Notes: generated by a model not told the origin, from the sequence alone. DNA of 64,000 bases from Metellina segmentata (GCA_947359465.1 OX375877.1:57757359-57821358); one strand, 5' to 3'; counted from the first letter of the stretch, positions 52,841 to 64,000 are shown. Numbers and translations: made by a program.

Positions 52841-54061
52841 CAAGGAGTGTTCAAATGAAAGGGTACGAAACGTAACAACATAACCATTAATATATTTGCC
52901 TATGCAGCTATGGGAGAATGTAGCAAGACATCTAGGGATGCAGTTGGAATCTCCGGCGTAGATCGGAGCATGTGCGGATGCCCGCATGTGCAGGAGAGAG
53001 CAGAGGCTTTTATAAAGAGTGCCATCCAATTCACACGGCAGTGCGTGTGAGGACAGGATGGCGTTCACATTGCAAAATTCGACGATTGAGGAGCAGCGAG
53101 GTGTTATCCAATTTCTGTCAACGGAAGGTGTTGAACCGGCCATTATTCATCGCCGGATGGTGACCATATACAGGGAAGACTGTGTGTCCGACAAGTCAGT
53201 GACAAAATGGAGTGCCCGTTTTCGTGCAGGCCGTGAGAGTTTGGTTGATGACCTGAGACCAGGCCAGGCAAACAAAGTCATCACGGCCGATATCATCGAC
53301 AAGGTGGACAACCTAGTGAGAAGTGATCTTCGTGTCACATTGCGAATGTTGGCAGTGAAGGTGGATGTCAGCGTAGGAACAGTGTAGACAATTGTTCATG
53401 ACAGGTGTACGCGCTGTGGGTTCCGAAGCAGATCACCGACCAGCAAAAGGAATTGTGTATGGGGCTAGAACTTCAACATCTGTTTCGGTATTGTGAAGAC
53501 CCCGCTCACCTGGAGCGGATCGTCACAGGTGATGAGAACTGGTGCCATCACTACGAGCCAGAGACAAAGCAGGACAGCGTGCAGTGGAAGCATGCGTCGT
53601 CACCTCCCCAAAAAAAGTTCAAAGCCGTGGCGTCAGCAGGGAAGGTGTTGCTCACCATCTTTTTCAACGTCCAAGGTCCGCTACTTGTTGAATTCCTCGA
53701 GCACAGTAGAACCATTAACTCTGATGTGTACTGTGAGACACTCCAAAGCCTACGCAGATCCATCAAGAACAAAAGACCGGGGCTGCTCACGAAGGGTGTG
53801 GTTCTACTCCATGATAGCGTGTGCCCACACGTCTCCAGGGTCACGCATGCAGAACTGGCCAAGTTCAAGTGGGAGCAGCTTGACCATTCGCCCTACAGCC
53901 CGGACATGTCGCACTGCAATTTCCATGTCTGGAAACAAGGAATCCTTCGGCTCATTAATCATCGGGATCGTTGTGCTCAGGCCTATGGTGTATACTTTGA
54001 AAAAAAGTCTTCATTTATACGCACAGTATCGTTTCGTACCTTTTCATTTGAACAACCCTTG
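52841..54061 (+). mobile_element. mariner element in gene B intron 2
   Basis: The inverted ends CAAGGAGTGTTCAAATGAAA (left) and 'ttttcatttgaacaacccttg' core (right) are flanked by TA (52839-52840 and 54062-54063). The 1,221-base element carries one transposase pseudogene on the same strand as gene B. Confidence 0.93.
53058..54000 (+). pseudogene. mariner transposase, stop, frameshift and lost third catalytic residue
   Basis: Starts MAFTLQNSTIEEQRGVIQFL and includes the SETMAR-type helix-turn-helix (SVTKWSARFRAGRESL). A TAG lies near 53385. After a small deletion near 53405 the core continues in another frame: IVTGDENWCHHYEPETK (first Asp), VVLLHDSVCPHVSRVTH (second Asp) and SPDMSHCNFHV, where the third catalytic Asp of the DD34D triad is Asn. 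The C-terminus is scrambled after about 53935. It reads smoothly otherwise, so the loss is fairly recent. Confidence 0.9.
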
Positions 54062-54063
54062 TA

Positions 54064-54445
54064 TATAATTGAGTTTATGTGGCGTCGGCTACATTCTAAT
54101 GAGGAAATGTTCTCCGCTATGGTAAATACAATTCCTAATTCTATGCCTGCTGCTTTGTCATATATAATTCATTTTTTCACAGCAATGTTTATTAATTTGT
54201 TTTGTGTAGGTTGATCATGTTGTGGACACATAAAATGACTCAATCTATGCATCAAATTAACACTTCTGATGTGTTTTTCATTAAGTTAATTTATCTTTTT
54301 TAATGGTTCATGTGCAATGTCTTGTTAATCCTTACTTTACCTACAAAAACAATTTTTTTTTATGTAAAATTATCTGTGAAACTTTCTTAGTTTTAAAAAC
54401 ATTTGTATGTTTAATTTAAGACTTATTTTTAAATAATATTTTTAG
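54064..54445. other. end of gene B intron 2
   Basis: AT-rich intron. The open frame that runs through here from the mariner is a read-through artefact. Confidence 0.4.
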
Positions 54446-54630
54446 GGTATGCCCAAATGACACTGAAACCTTTGTGCGTTTAAACTCTTATGGACAGCTG
54501 GCAGATGCTGAAGCGCCGCCACCAGCTCAAACTTCTAATTTACCTCGGTTTCAGTCTCATATATATGTAAATCATTATGTCCGGAATTCTAGTACAGAAA
54601 ATGACTGTAGAGTGTGTGAAGTGGATAATG
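54446..54630 (+). CDS. gene B exon 3
   Basis: 185 bases between acceptor 'aataatatttttag' and donor GTAAGT. It encodes VCPNDTETFVRLNSYGQLAD, then an Ala/Pro-rich bit and LPRFQSHIYVNHYVRNSSTE, ending in a Cys-x2-Cys (CRVC). It starts with one base finishing an Arg codon and leaves one base (G) for exon 4. Both splice sites are strong. Confidence 0.75.
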
Positions 54631-55219
54631 GTAAGTAAGATTGAATTTCACTTTGTGATAAAACAGAGGGTCTTTGAACTGATTGAGTAAAGGGTAACAT
54701 TAAGTTATGAGGGTGGTGGGCTGGAATAAGAGACATTTACACTCACACATATATATATACAGTAGAGTCTCCATTCAACAAATTTCCATTTTACGAAATT
54801 TTTTATTTAACATAACTTTTTACAAAACCTTTACTTTGATTTACATTTACACGTTATTTACTCTCCCTATTACAAAAGATAATTTTTATGTGATAAAGTT
54901 TTTCCGTCCAATTTTTTTTTTTTTTTGCAAATTTTTATTTTTTTGCAATGTTTTGAGATTTTTTTTGTTGTTGTTGTTGAAGTTCCAAAAACATCAACCA
55001 AATTGGCTGGCATGACCTAACGCACCCTTATTCTATTGCAAGGAATTCCCACAACAAATGTAAGGGAATTGCTTCTTTTCTTATCTTTGAGGGGTTAGGG
55101 GCCATGTGTCACGTAAGGGAGCCGATGGAAATTGAATTCCACAGGGTAACACTGGTTTTCATTGTAGGCCAGACTAAAGACACCTTCTTCTCAATAAGTG
55201 AGTGTATCTCTCGCCTGTG

Positions 55220-56610
55220 TGTTAACTCGCTCAAAATGTCTAAAGAGAAAATGTTTGTGTCTTTTGGATAAAGTGAAACTTGTAGATGATGTTGAGAAAA
55301 GAAAGATGTGTCTTTAAAGTATGGGTACAGCAGCGAGCAGTGTGTCAGCATTTTTAAAAAATCGTTCAACAATCATTCAGCAAGAAAGCAGTGGTATGAG
55401 TGTGAACAGATAAATATTTAAACGATGTTCATATGAGAAAATTGATACCCCTGTTTTAAAATGGATAAGGATGATGTTATGTAAAAATGTGCCTCTCTCC
55501 GGTCCAATGATCTAACATAAACTATCGATTTTGCTCAGAATTTCGTACACTCAAATTTTCAAGCTAGCTTTGGATGGCTAAATAAATTTTTAAAAAGATA
55601 TATAACATTGTATATAACCATATCGGGAGAAAGCACAGATGTTTCTGAAAAGGCATGTGAAAAATGGAAAAAAGAAACTACAAAACTTGTGGACAAATAT
55701 GGTGCAAAAAAACATCTTTAATGCTGATGAAACAGGATTGTTTTTTTAAATGTCTACCAAATAATACTTAAGCATTTAAAGATGACAAGTGCTTCTGAGG
55801 GGGAAATAGCAAACAGAGAATAACTGTTTAGCCGTGTGTGAATATGACAGGTCAAGAAAAATTTAAACTGTTTGTAATCGGTAAAAGTAAATGTTTCAAA
55901 GGCCCAAAATCTTGGGAGGTGGACTATCGTGTCAATAAAAAGCCATGGATGACCTAAAATTTTTGAAGAGTGGCTGTCAGAATGGGATAAACAATTGGAA
56001 AAACAGTGTCGCAAAATTGCATTACTTATAGACAACTGTCCTTACACATCCACCAGACTGCTTCAAAATGCAAATTGAAGAACATAAAAGTTTTATTCTT
56101 CTGGCCAGTACAACCTGAAAACTTCAGCCATTTGTTCAAAGCATAAAAGCAGCCAGTGCATAGACAACTGTATTATTTTAAGAATCTCCATATCAGATGA
56201 CGAAAGCTTGGCAGTGTGAAGTGACTGTATCTACTGTAAAGAACTGTTTTCTTAAAACCAGTTTCAATATAGTGATGCTGGATATGATGATGCGGAATCC
56301 AAATGCTTGCCAGGTTTGAAAGAGAAAGGGCTGCATCTGAAAGACATGGAAGCTGTTGAAGAAGATATAGAGCTGCCTAATTTTCTTTACGTTGATGAAG
56401 ATATTGTGATACTGAATATCCTATGGAGCATGACATTGCAAAGTGTTAGGAAATGTAATGAAGACACTACAGTGAGTGATGAAGATCATATTGAAAAGAT
56501 TATTAAAAAACCTTCACAATAAGAAATGGTAACACCATTTGATACAATACAAAGGGGTTTACAGTTTCAAGAAAATGTTACAGATAAAATGTTTTGATCT
56601 TTACAAAAGT
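55220..56610 (+). pseudogene. Tigger-type transposase remnant
   Basis: In order on the plus strand: a central SFGWLNKFLKRY / ISGESTDVSEKACEKWKK block (55570-55680), a degraded IFNADETGLF block (near 55715-55745, first catalytic Asp), FEEWLSEWDKQLEKQ and ALLIDNCPYTSTRLL (55960-56065, second Asp), and a C-terminal frame (56307-56522) followed by FDTIQRGLQFQENVTDKMF. Stops and shifts are frequent. Jerky/Tigger proteins are DDE transposases with CENP-B-like DNA binding. Confidence 0.78.
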
Positions 56611-57519
56611 GTGAAATTTGTATGAAAAATGTGTTCTTTGTAACAAACCGGTACAAAACATGATTACATAGTTATTTACAATTTAGGATATATGTTACAG
56701 GGAAAACCGGGAATTGTCACAGAACTTAATTTTGTCGAAAAATCGGGGGAAATTACGAATTTTGGTCTACAACCTGGAAAATCACCTCAATGACCTGGAA
56801 AATGATTGATCATGGCTTCTCAGATGCTTTGGAGAAATGTAGCCAGTTTGATTCATACACAGTTTTGTATCACTTTATTTTATGAATTGAATTTTTCAAC
56901 TGATTCTAAAAGCAGGGGTGAAAATCTTCCATGTTTACGCGGATTTCCGCTTTTTTTTTTCTTACAAGATTTTTGCTTTTTCTACAAATTTTTTTAGTAT
57001 TAAATTATATCATGGAATTACAGCCAAAATATAAATGTAAAAAAAATAATAAGGAAAGTGTGAATATGTCCTTATTTTAGGGATGAGATTCTTCCTACTT
57101 TTGTAGGTATTTCCGACTTTTCGTAAATTTTTGAGAAAATGACCGATTTTTGTCATTTTTTACGAAAAAATTCCGAATTTTGCCCTTTTGTGTCTTCTAT
57201 AGACGTAAAATGCGCCAAATGAGACATATATCGCCAACGTTGCACTCCTCAATTTTGCAAGCTGATTAGTTGCAAATTCCTTTTGAAAAAAATCCTTTGT
57301 GAGAAGCTTATTAGTTTTATGGCAAACCTGGAGAACTTGGATTTTGAACTAGTTAGCGTACGTTGTTGTATATTTCGTAGGAAAAGCTACGGTTTCCTGT
57401 AAAAGCGGAGCTGTTATCTAGCGGTCGTGAAACGTCATGATGCGGTGGAAAAGAAAAAATGAAATATTTTAAGTTGATCAGCTTTTAATGTGATTTTTCT
57501 TTCAACTAGAAAATAAGAT

Positions 57520-58215
57520 GCTCGGTTATTTCGTCTTTTATGGCAACCTTGGAAAGCGGAAAGTTTAAATTTTGAGTATTCAAGAGAAAGTACTTAAAAA
57601 AATCCGTTAAAACTTCTTTGGCGACTTTAGAAGTGCGCCAAGGCGGTGGCCACCGTTTTGAACATAGACTGCAGCTATTTTTTGCAAAATAATGTTTCTT
57701 TTATAGCAATATTTATGATTGTTTTAATAAGTTAAATTGTTTCTTGGATAATACGAGTTATTAATTTAAAGTTTTATTTGATTAGGAAATAAGAATATTT
57801 ACTGAAAAATATAGCAATAGAGATTTTGAAAAAAAAAAAGTTATTTTTTTTCGAAAATAGGTTGTAAATTTAAATTGAATTAAGTTATATTTTTTTACTA
57901 CAAGGGTACAGCTTCAGTCTATGTTTATAGCGGTGGCAACGGCCTGCCCTTGGCGCACTTAAGTCGTCAAGGAAAGAATTATTTCAAATGAGCTAATAAA
58001 ATCAAACGACAGTTTAACGGAATTTAAAAAAACTTTCTGGAATATTCTAAATGAAATTTTTAAACTTTCCACTTGCCCAGGTTGTATTAAAAACCGTTAT
58101 TCATATGGGTTACCTTAACCTGTCATTACTCGCTACTAGAAGTGCACCAAAAAAAAGCGCCAAGTCCGTTACCACTGCTATAAGCGTAGACTGAAGCTGT
58201 ACCTTTTTATTTTTG
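57520..58215. repeat. foldback-type element, second copy
   Basis: 57540-57700 and 57895-58075 are imperfect reverse complements ('ggcgactttagaagtgcgcc' against 'ggcgcacttaagtcgtc', 'aaaatccgttaaaa' against 'agtttaacggaattt'). 58080-58205 additionally matches the left arm of the copy at 1-163 ('cgctactagaagtgcaccaa', 'gcgtagactgaagctgtacc'). No coding. Nested in the Tigger element. Confidence 0.6.
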
Positions 58216-58219
58216 GTGT

Positions 58220-59280
58220 CTACTTACTTTTTTTTATATAAAATTTATGCTGTTTTATAAAAATTGCATTTATTTGATTTATTTGTTTGTAACATAGCAT
58301 TTTTATTTCCAGTTAATTTCATTTTTGTATCAAAGTTTTGGAAAAATTGCAACTCTTAAAAAAAACTTGCCATTGGTGACATGTTCAAAAATATTCATAA
58401 AAATAACATTTTAAATCAATTTCATGCAACTTATTTATACTGTTAACAGAGTTGGCAAGATATTTTTTTCTTCTACAAAATTTGAGTTTATGCATAAGGT
58501 GCCCGCTCCCCCTTTTCCAAAGACAAATTTCATTGTTTATAGTGGACTTTGTAGAGCTTTTAAGCTAACTAATAGGCAAAAATATATATTTGTCATAAAC
58601 ACATTTTCTGTACTAGTGGAGCAGCCACATGGGAGTTTATGGCTTAACCTCCCTACTTTCAAAGACAAATTTTATTGTTTTTAGTATACTTTATAGGGTT
58701 TTATCAGACTTAAAATTTGCCTACCCCTCTCATAAAATTTTTTTGGCTGCACCACTTCTGTACACACATTAGTACACAAATATAGTATTCTTATTCAGCT
58801 ATTTTTGTAGTTCAAAATAACGCTGCGTATGTTTTCCTCTTTTTTACATTTTGACTGTTTTCACCCCTGTAAAAGAAACAGCTAATATTTAACAGGTAAA
58901 GAATTTGTTTCGTCCACTGACTTAAATTGAAGAATTTCAAGCTTATGATACATTGAATCACATATTGATTTATGTCGAATATGTTGGATTATTTGAATAA
59001 GTTATTTTAATACAAAATTACTTGCACTTTGTGTATTAATTTTTACAGTGTATAATTCTTAAATTGGTTTTTATTATTGGCTATGAATGCTAAATTATTT
59101 CTTGGTTTTTCACCTTAAAAATGTTGTGAGTTGCTTAAGTATGACCTGGAATTTTGTAAAACTTTGTCTGGAAAAGTCGAGTAATTTTATTTCTGAAAAA
59201 GGGTGGGAACCTTGAGTAAGTTTCAGTCTTTGTTTTTTTCTCGTTTTTATAACTCAATTTATAAATTTCTATTTAACAAA
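58220..59280. other. AT-rich sequence inside the Tigger element
   Basis: No coding or repeat relative was recognised. Confidence 0.3.
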
Positions 59281-59340
59281 CTTTCTTGCCAACGAAGTTT
59301 TTAAGTGGAACGATGAGACTTCATTAAACAGACTCGACTG

Positions 59341-60347
59341 TGTGTGTATATACAGCTGCCGGAAAAAATGAGGCCATTAAAATTTTGCATCATTTATAGA
59401 TAGTGCTTGGTTGGGAGTAATATCTTTTATAAATCCATTTGTATAAATTTGAATAAGGGTCAATTTTCATTTAAAATAGTGCACATACCAATATCGACAC
59501 ACAATTTTGATGCCAAATCTATCATATCTTGCCCTCATGGACACATATCCTGTAGGTGTGTACAGGCTTCACGAACCCGCGGTACTCCAGTGATCTTTTT
59601 TTCTCCCCTTGGGTCTGTCCCGGGCTAACCAATCTATCTTTTCAGTTTTCGTCCCACTATTCTTGACCCATGCACCATCAAAACCCAAGAACAACTAACC
59701 AACCCACTGTGATCCCTCTTTTCCTCATAAAATTTTTTACTTAACATTGTTTGGTGCTGCTTTGCTAAATATGGCCCTTGCACCATAAAACTCCAATACA
59801 ACAAACCTAATATCAAATTTTACTTTTTATATCAAGTTTTAAGTCATTTAGTCAAGCAGTTTCTTGACAAACTTTAGAGCTCTTAATATTAAATCAATTT
59901 CCTATATTCTTAAACTACTCTGTTATTATGATGTGTTTTTTTATATTACCATTAAAATAACAAAAAATCTATGTAACCTATTTTTAAAATTAAATTTTGA
60001 TGTGCAATACTAATTGTAAAATTAATGTTACAAACATTATGGATAGATATCATATTTTTATTAGGATTTTTAAAAGACTAGGCAAACTTAGTTACTGAGA
60101 CAAAACTGAGGAACTAAATAAATCATCGAAATTGAACTCCTAAATAATGTATCTGCAAAATGTAAAATACTGGAACACATAAATACAAACAGAAACAAAA
60201 TTTCAATCCTTGAAAAAATGCAGAATTCTGAAAAAAAACGTGCAACCATGTTGAATTTCGATTTATTGATATTTTTCCAGATTGGAGTTGGCATATTTTA
60301 ATGATCGAATCTAATGAAATATTGAATTCTATTTTAATGATCTATAC
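59341..60347. other. intronic, nothing recognised
   Basis: Gene B intron 3; AT-rich with a slightly GC-richer patch near 59570-59720. The small open frames there have no recognisable content. Confidence 0.35.
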
Positions 60348-60472
60348 CAGTGGTCAGCAAACTAATCAGTCCCAAAGGAGCCAAAGATCAGCAGTATGTA
60401 ACAATTCAGATTTCTTTTGAGAGCCAAATTTCTTTTCAAGAACCATGTTTTTAGGAGTCGGTTTAAACTATC

Positions 60473-60804
60473 TGCTATAGTTTTTATGGTGGTCCTTGAA
60501 TTTATGACCGGATAGGGGTATCACCTTGTGTTTGAACTGTATTGGTTTCTGAATAACGTGTGGGGTCTTCTCATGAGAAAAAGGGAGAATCGTGGAAAGC
60601 AGGATCGTGAGTGGAGGCAGAATGACTCTGCTCCGATTGAAGCTGTGGGACTGAAACCCTATTTGTGTACAATATCTATTAACTTCGAAATAGCCTGAAC
60701 TTATATGTATATCTTCAATAATTAATTAAATGTGCTGCAATTTTAAATGTTGTTTTAATTGCCTTCAAGCCACTCGCCACGTAAATTATACTCACGACGT
60801 TACA
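60473..60804 (+). repeat. dispersed LTR-like repeat, copy 2
   Basis: Begins TGCTATAGTTTTTATGG, contains 'ctgctccgattgaagctgtg' and 'caagccactcgccac', and ends ACGACGTTACA. Homologous to the complement of 33177-33555 but missing about 50 bases. Probably a solo LTR nested in the hAT element. Confidence 0.5.
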
Positions 60805-60979
60805 CTACTAACATTAAATAAAACCACACCACATAATAATAATATTATTTATTGACAAAAAAAAGTTTTTTACATTAAAATAAAACTGACAAAAAACATG
60901 CATTTATGTGAACAATGACCTTGCATTTCCTTGAAAAGTTTGGATAAGTCAGGTTTGTATGTCGTTGTTTTTAATTTCA

Positions 60980-62198
60980 CACACACAGGCAGGATTCCAG
61001 GTTCTCGTCAATAAAACGATTTCTCAATTTATTTTTGATACGGTTCATGCTTGAAAAAGATTGTTTGCATGAATGTGTGGCCAAAGATTGAAAGAACAAC
61101 AAATGCTAGTTTTTTTAACTGATCATATGAGACAGGAATACTATTCCAGCTGTTGAAAATATCATGTCTTCCTTCTCCAGGTCTTTCAAAGCCTACCACT
61201 TTTTCTGTAAACTAAGATCACATTTATTTTTCTCAAATTTTTCCATATCAGCTTTAAAACGTTCAAATTCAATGTCAGTATTCACGAGAGAAAAATTCAA
61301 TTTTGTTACGTCAGCTCTGAGAAGTTTTTTAACAACGGCTAACGTCGCTATGCTATTTCTGAATTCATGAAACCTCTGTAGAAAAAATTCCCTCATATTT
61401 AAAATTGTTTTGAAATAGTAAATGTCAATTACCAAGTTATTTCTTGGCGATGTTTCCGCAGGCTTGGAAAATGAATTAATGTTTCGCTTTCAAAATCTTA
61501 AGCAAAAAGGGAAGATAATTTTTTTCTGATGTAATGACTTCTTCCAACATTGAAAAAATTGAGTTTCCTTTCCCCTGTAATTTACGTCTAAGATTATTTT
61601 GATAAGACGTAACATAGTGAAATAAAATTTTTGGATCCACTGATCGTCCGTTAGTTCAGGATAGTCAAATCCCCTCTCAAGGTGAAATGCTTTAATGTCA
61701 AATAATATAAAAGCTACACGTTTTAAAATGCTTCTTGAAAGCCAACGTATCTTATGCATCAAAAGATCTGCGTATTTACTCTCCATTTCAACTAAGAATT
61801 CTTTAAATTGGCAATGATAACTAACTATTGTGTTGACAATCTTGATCACCAATTCTATAACATTGCAAATTTCTTCTGGAAATGTCTGCGCAGAAAGGCA
61901 GCATTTCTTGATAAATGATACAATAGTAAACAAGTATCTTGTAATTAATTTCTCCTTCAAAACAGAAACAAAACGTTATCTCACTGGTTATACTTTTTTC
62001 CTCATCTATTGAAATTGAAACAATTTTATCGAGTGGTATAGGATGTTTCTCCATGCATTCAATGACAGCATTTGCAATATCCTCGCCATGTGTTTGACCT
62101 TTCAGTGGCAATAATCCTAAAAGTTCTTCATTAGGACCTGGCAACGATATAAATCGAACAAAGAGTTGATTCGTTTCAGAGCCGTTCTCAAGTGACAA
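60980..62198 (-). pseudogene. hAT transposase remnant (GTF2IRD2/FAM200-like)
   Basis: Minus-strand pieces in order: 62198-61821 with LLPLKGQTHGEDIANAVIEC and a degraded 'ISIDEEKSIT' block; 61960-61490 with NVIELVIKIVNTIVSYHCQF, KYADLLMHKIRWLSRSIL and FHLERGFDYPELTDDQWIQK; 61435-61193 with FRNSIATLAVVKKLLRADV; and near 61075-60985 a Cys/Phe block like the family's dimerisation tail. Frameshifts separate the pieces. The blocks are characteristic of the hAT-derived family that includes GTF2IRD2 and FAM200. Confidence 0.78.
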
Positions 62199-62231
62199 AA
62201 GAGCAGCGGTTTGCCGACCACTGACCTATAC

Positions 62232-62754
62232 TGATGAATGCATCTATTTTAATGAAACAGAACTCTACAAACCATAACTTATTTAACCATTAACTCAAGT
62301 GTTGCATAACATATATTTGTCGTCTGACCTTTAATAATCGTAATCCAAGAAAACTTTATAAAAAACGTATTTCCTTCAAATGAAACTTTATGAACGTAAA
62401 ACAGAATTGTGTACACTGCCACAGAGGGTTTGTCCACAGTGCTAACATCCTGTTAGGAAGTCCATTTACTTCATATTCTTTGGCACAACCGGGCCATTTA
62501 TGATTTTTTGTCATAAATACCTACTTAACCAACCATTCTCGTGTAAAGATATAGAAATATCAAATGAGGAAACTATATGTCAACATAAAAGCATTAGTAT
62601 CAATATAAAAAATGTATTTGTCACAGCTTTATTCTTTTCTTTTCTCACTTCATTGGCTTGTTCCTTGCCGGACCTTCCACCATAAAACCTCAAAGCCATC
62701 TGCACTTCCATTTAACTCGTGATTTAGAAAATAATCTTGAATTCTTCTCTTCAG
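62232..62754. other. end of gene B intron 3
   Basis: AT-rich. An open frame reaches upstream of exon 4 from about 62658 without an ATG. It is not in the spliced model because the only phase-correct acceptor is at 62754. Confidence 0.4.
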
Positions 62755-63027
62755 ATGGAATTCCTATTAAAGCCAAAGAAGAAAACCCTAGGAATCTCAG
62801 ATGTGTAGCTCTACCTTCAGCTGTATCCATAATAGAAGTTCCTGGAAATGTTAATGTTGAACCTGAGAATCCTCCAGAAATAACATATAAGCAAGATGAC
62901 AATATTCAGATCCATCTGTATCATGAACAAATTAGACAACAGTATACTCAAGGACTCCATCCTGATGCTGTTGGGCAAATTCACTTTCAGCCTCCTAGTG
63001 GTTCCACAAATATTGGACAAATTTCAG
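62755..63027 (+). CDS. gene B exon 4
   Basis: 273 bases between acceptor 'attcttctcttcag' and donor GTATGA. It encodes GIPIKAKEENPRNLRCVALP, then SAVSIIEVPGNVNVEPENPP and a Gln/His-rich stretch ending TNIGQIS. Two leading bases complete an Asp codon from exon 3, and one base is left at the end. No domain was recognised; the Gln-rich part may be disordered. No convincing next exon is found before 64000. Confidence 0.72.
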
Positions 63028-64000
63028 GTATGAATTATTAGCTTTTTCCGATTTGGTATTTTGATGTTCTACCTTATCCATTGTAATATATGCATGAGAA
63101 TTCTCAATCTTGTGTCAGGCATTTTGAATTAACCTTATTTGCAAACTGTATTTGTGAAGATCAAGTTTTGTGCATTCTTATGTTGTTTTAGAAAAATAAA
63201 TGCATATGTTAAGCACCTAATTTGTTCTCTCTCTCTTTAAAATTGCACTTAATTTATTAATTCGTAAGAATTAAATTTAGTAAAAGTGAATACAGTTTGG
63301 CAAATTCTTGATTTTACTTATATGCAATGCTATTGTTACAGTTACTGCCTGCTTGTGTTGAACAAAATAGGTACTGAAATGGAATCTATCTAAAATGTGA
63401 TTATTATAGGAGCCTACATTTTGCACATATGCAAGCTAAGCTTCAATTCAAACTGTTGCCTTTCATCTAACTTTGGTACAAAAAAAAAATATTTTCTTTC
63501 CCATTGATACCAAAGTAAATGTCAATTATTATGTCTAATAATAGTTTTTTTTTCTTCACTCTCTCTCCTCATCTTCTTAAAATTAATCTGTCTTCATTGA
63601 ATTTTGAATTTTCTACTTGTAAAAGTTACAAACCCTCTGGGCATCAAAAAATTTCTAGTACTGTAGTATTTGTTTTCTTCCATAACACACAAATTAAATA
63701 ACCATTTCAATTGGTTGGAAGAACACTTGGAAAGATTTTATTGGCCTAGAACATCTTTTTCCCAACTGCTCCGCAGAGCCCCAAGGGTCTCCGTCCGCGG
63801 CAGTTATGAAAGTGACAAAAAATTTAGTTACTGTTTCTATCTAACAGGGAAAACAAAACTACTTCCATCAAGCAAAAAGTACTTTCTAGGATAGTAGTTA
63901 CGGTTCTGTTTAAGTATTCATTGTGTACTACACCAACACTCCTCACAATGAAAAAATACCAGCGTTTTTAAAGCAGGTTTTTAGACGTCGTCAAAATTAT
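63028..64000. other. gene B intron 4, incomplete
   Basis: AT-rich. A frame at about 63670-63894 (with RAPRVSVRGSYESDKKFSYC) is slightly GC-richer but has no acceptor in the right phase and no recognised domain. Confidence 0.3.

Larger units (their letters stand above)
54760..59340 (+). mobile_element. Tigger/pogo-type element, long and interrupted
   Basis: The left end CAGTAGAGTCTCCATTCAAC (54760) follows TATATATA. The right end '...cattaaacagactcgactg' (59340) is its diverged complement. The transposase remnant occupies 55220-56600. The remaining 2.7 kb includes a foldback insertion (57520-58215) and AT-rich sequence. The right flank is TG, so the TA duplication is not intact and the outer boundary is less certain. 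Confidence 0.65.
60348..62223 (-). mobile_element. hAT element (GTF2IRD2/FAM200-like transposase), broken
   Basis: The termini CAGTGGTCAGCAAACTAATC (60348) and 'gcggtttgccgaccactg' (ending 62223) are a matching hAT inverted pair. The flanks ATCTATAC (60340-60347) and ACCTATAC (62224-62231) form a 7-of-8 target duplication. The transposase remnant is on the minus strand. An LTR-like repeat (60473-60804) is inserted near one end. Confidence 0.88.
44585..63027 (+). other. gene B: unidentified protein gene, four coding exons visible, continues right
   Basis: Gene-level entry joining 44585-44675, 51415-51790, 54446-54630 and 62755-63027. All junctions are phase-compatible (1/2, 2/1, 1/2) with consensus GT and AG sites, and the last exon ends at a donor, so the gene runs past 64000. 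The 308 visible residues are rich in Ser, Pro, Gln and Asn with no transmembrane segment. I do not recognise the family. The introns hold hAT, mariner, Tigger and foldback elements. Confidence 0.72.

Noticed and set aside
53551..53868. Minus-strand 105-codon frame opposite the mariner transposase
   Set aside because: Shadow of the plus-strand transposase core.
60348..62223. Possible domesticated FAM200/GTF2IRD2-type host gene
   Set aside because: Intact hAT termini and near-matching 8-base duplications show an ordinary insertion, and the coding is split by frameshifts.
62658..62754. Upstream extension of gene B exon 4
   Set aside because: The frame is open but has no ATG, and the only acceptor that keeps phase with exon 3 is at 62754. 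The nearer AG at 62695 would shift the frame into a stop.

Overview
The window is nuclear DNA from an animal, most likely an arthropod and probably a chelicerate such as a spider. That placement is an inference from three things: AT-rich introns of several kilobases, a CUB/trypsin-type serine protease gene, and a transposon mix dominated by Tc1/mariner, hAT, Tigger/pogo, Helitrons and tRNA-headed SINEs. There is no bacterial-style coding. Two host genes can be reconstructed exon by exon. Nearly everything else recognisable is transposable-element sequence, mostly broken.

Gene A (minus strand, 28274 down to the left edge) encodes a secreted multi-exon protein: a signal-peptide exon (28209-28274), a short exon (24651-24702), CUB domain 1 spread over 18580-18701, 15622-15764 and 8480-8705, CUB domain 2 in 8480-8705 and 7635-7762, a proline-rich linker (4240-4290), and the start of a trypsin-like domain with the RIVGG activation site (1564-1646). 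The catalytic part lies beyond position 1. Intron phases agree at every tested junction except one, between 7635 and 4290, where an exon is missing or only weakly supported (5124-5179).

Gene B (plus strand, from 44585 past the right edge) has four phase-compatible coding exons (44585-44675, 51415-51790, 54446-54630, 62755-63027). It encodes a Ser/Pro/Gln-rich protein that I do not recognise. Genes A and B are divergent, with start codons about 16 kb apart. That interval is filled by nested hAT elements, a Helitron, a Ty3/Gypsy-type LTR retrotransposon (34130-41105) and a SINE cluster (about 41.5-43.9 kb).

The introns of gene A carry two pairs of related Tc1-like elements (2223-3621 with 26330-27734; 17050-18446 with 19254-20656), other Tc1 and mariner copies, a Tigger remnant, SINEs, a LINE 3-prime end and a Helitron. 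The introns of gene B carry two hAT elements, a hAT remnant, two mariners, a Tigger and a foldback element. Nearly all transposase and pol reading frames contain stops, frameshifts or missing catalytic residues, so this is mainly a record of past insertions. Several insertions keep exact target-site duplications, which lets the order of nesting be read. I found no RNA genes apart from tRNA-derived SINE heads, no CRISPR array and no intact autonomous element.
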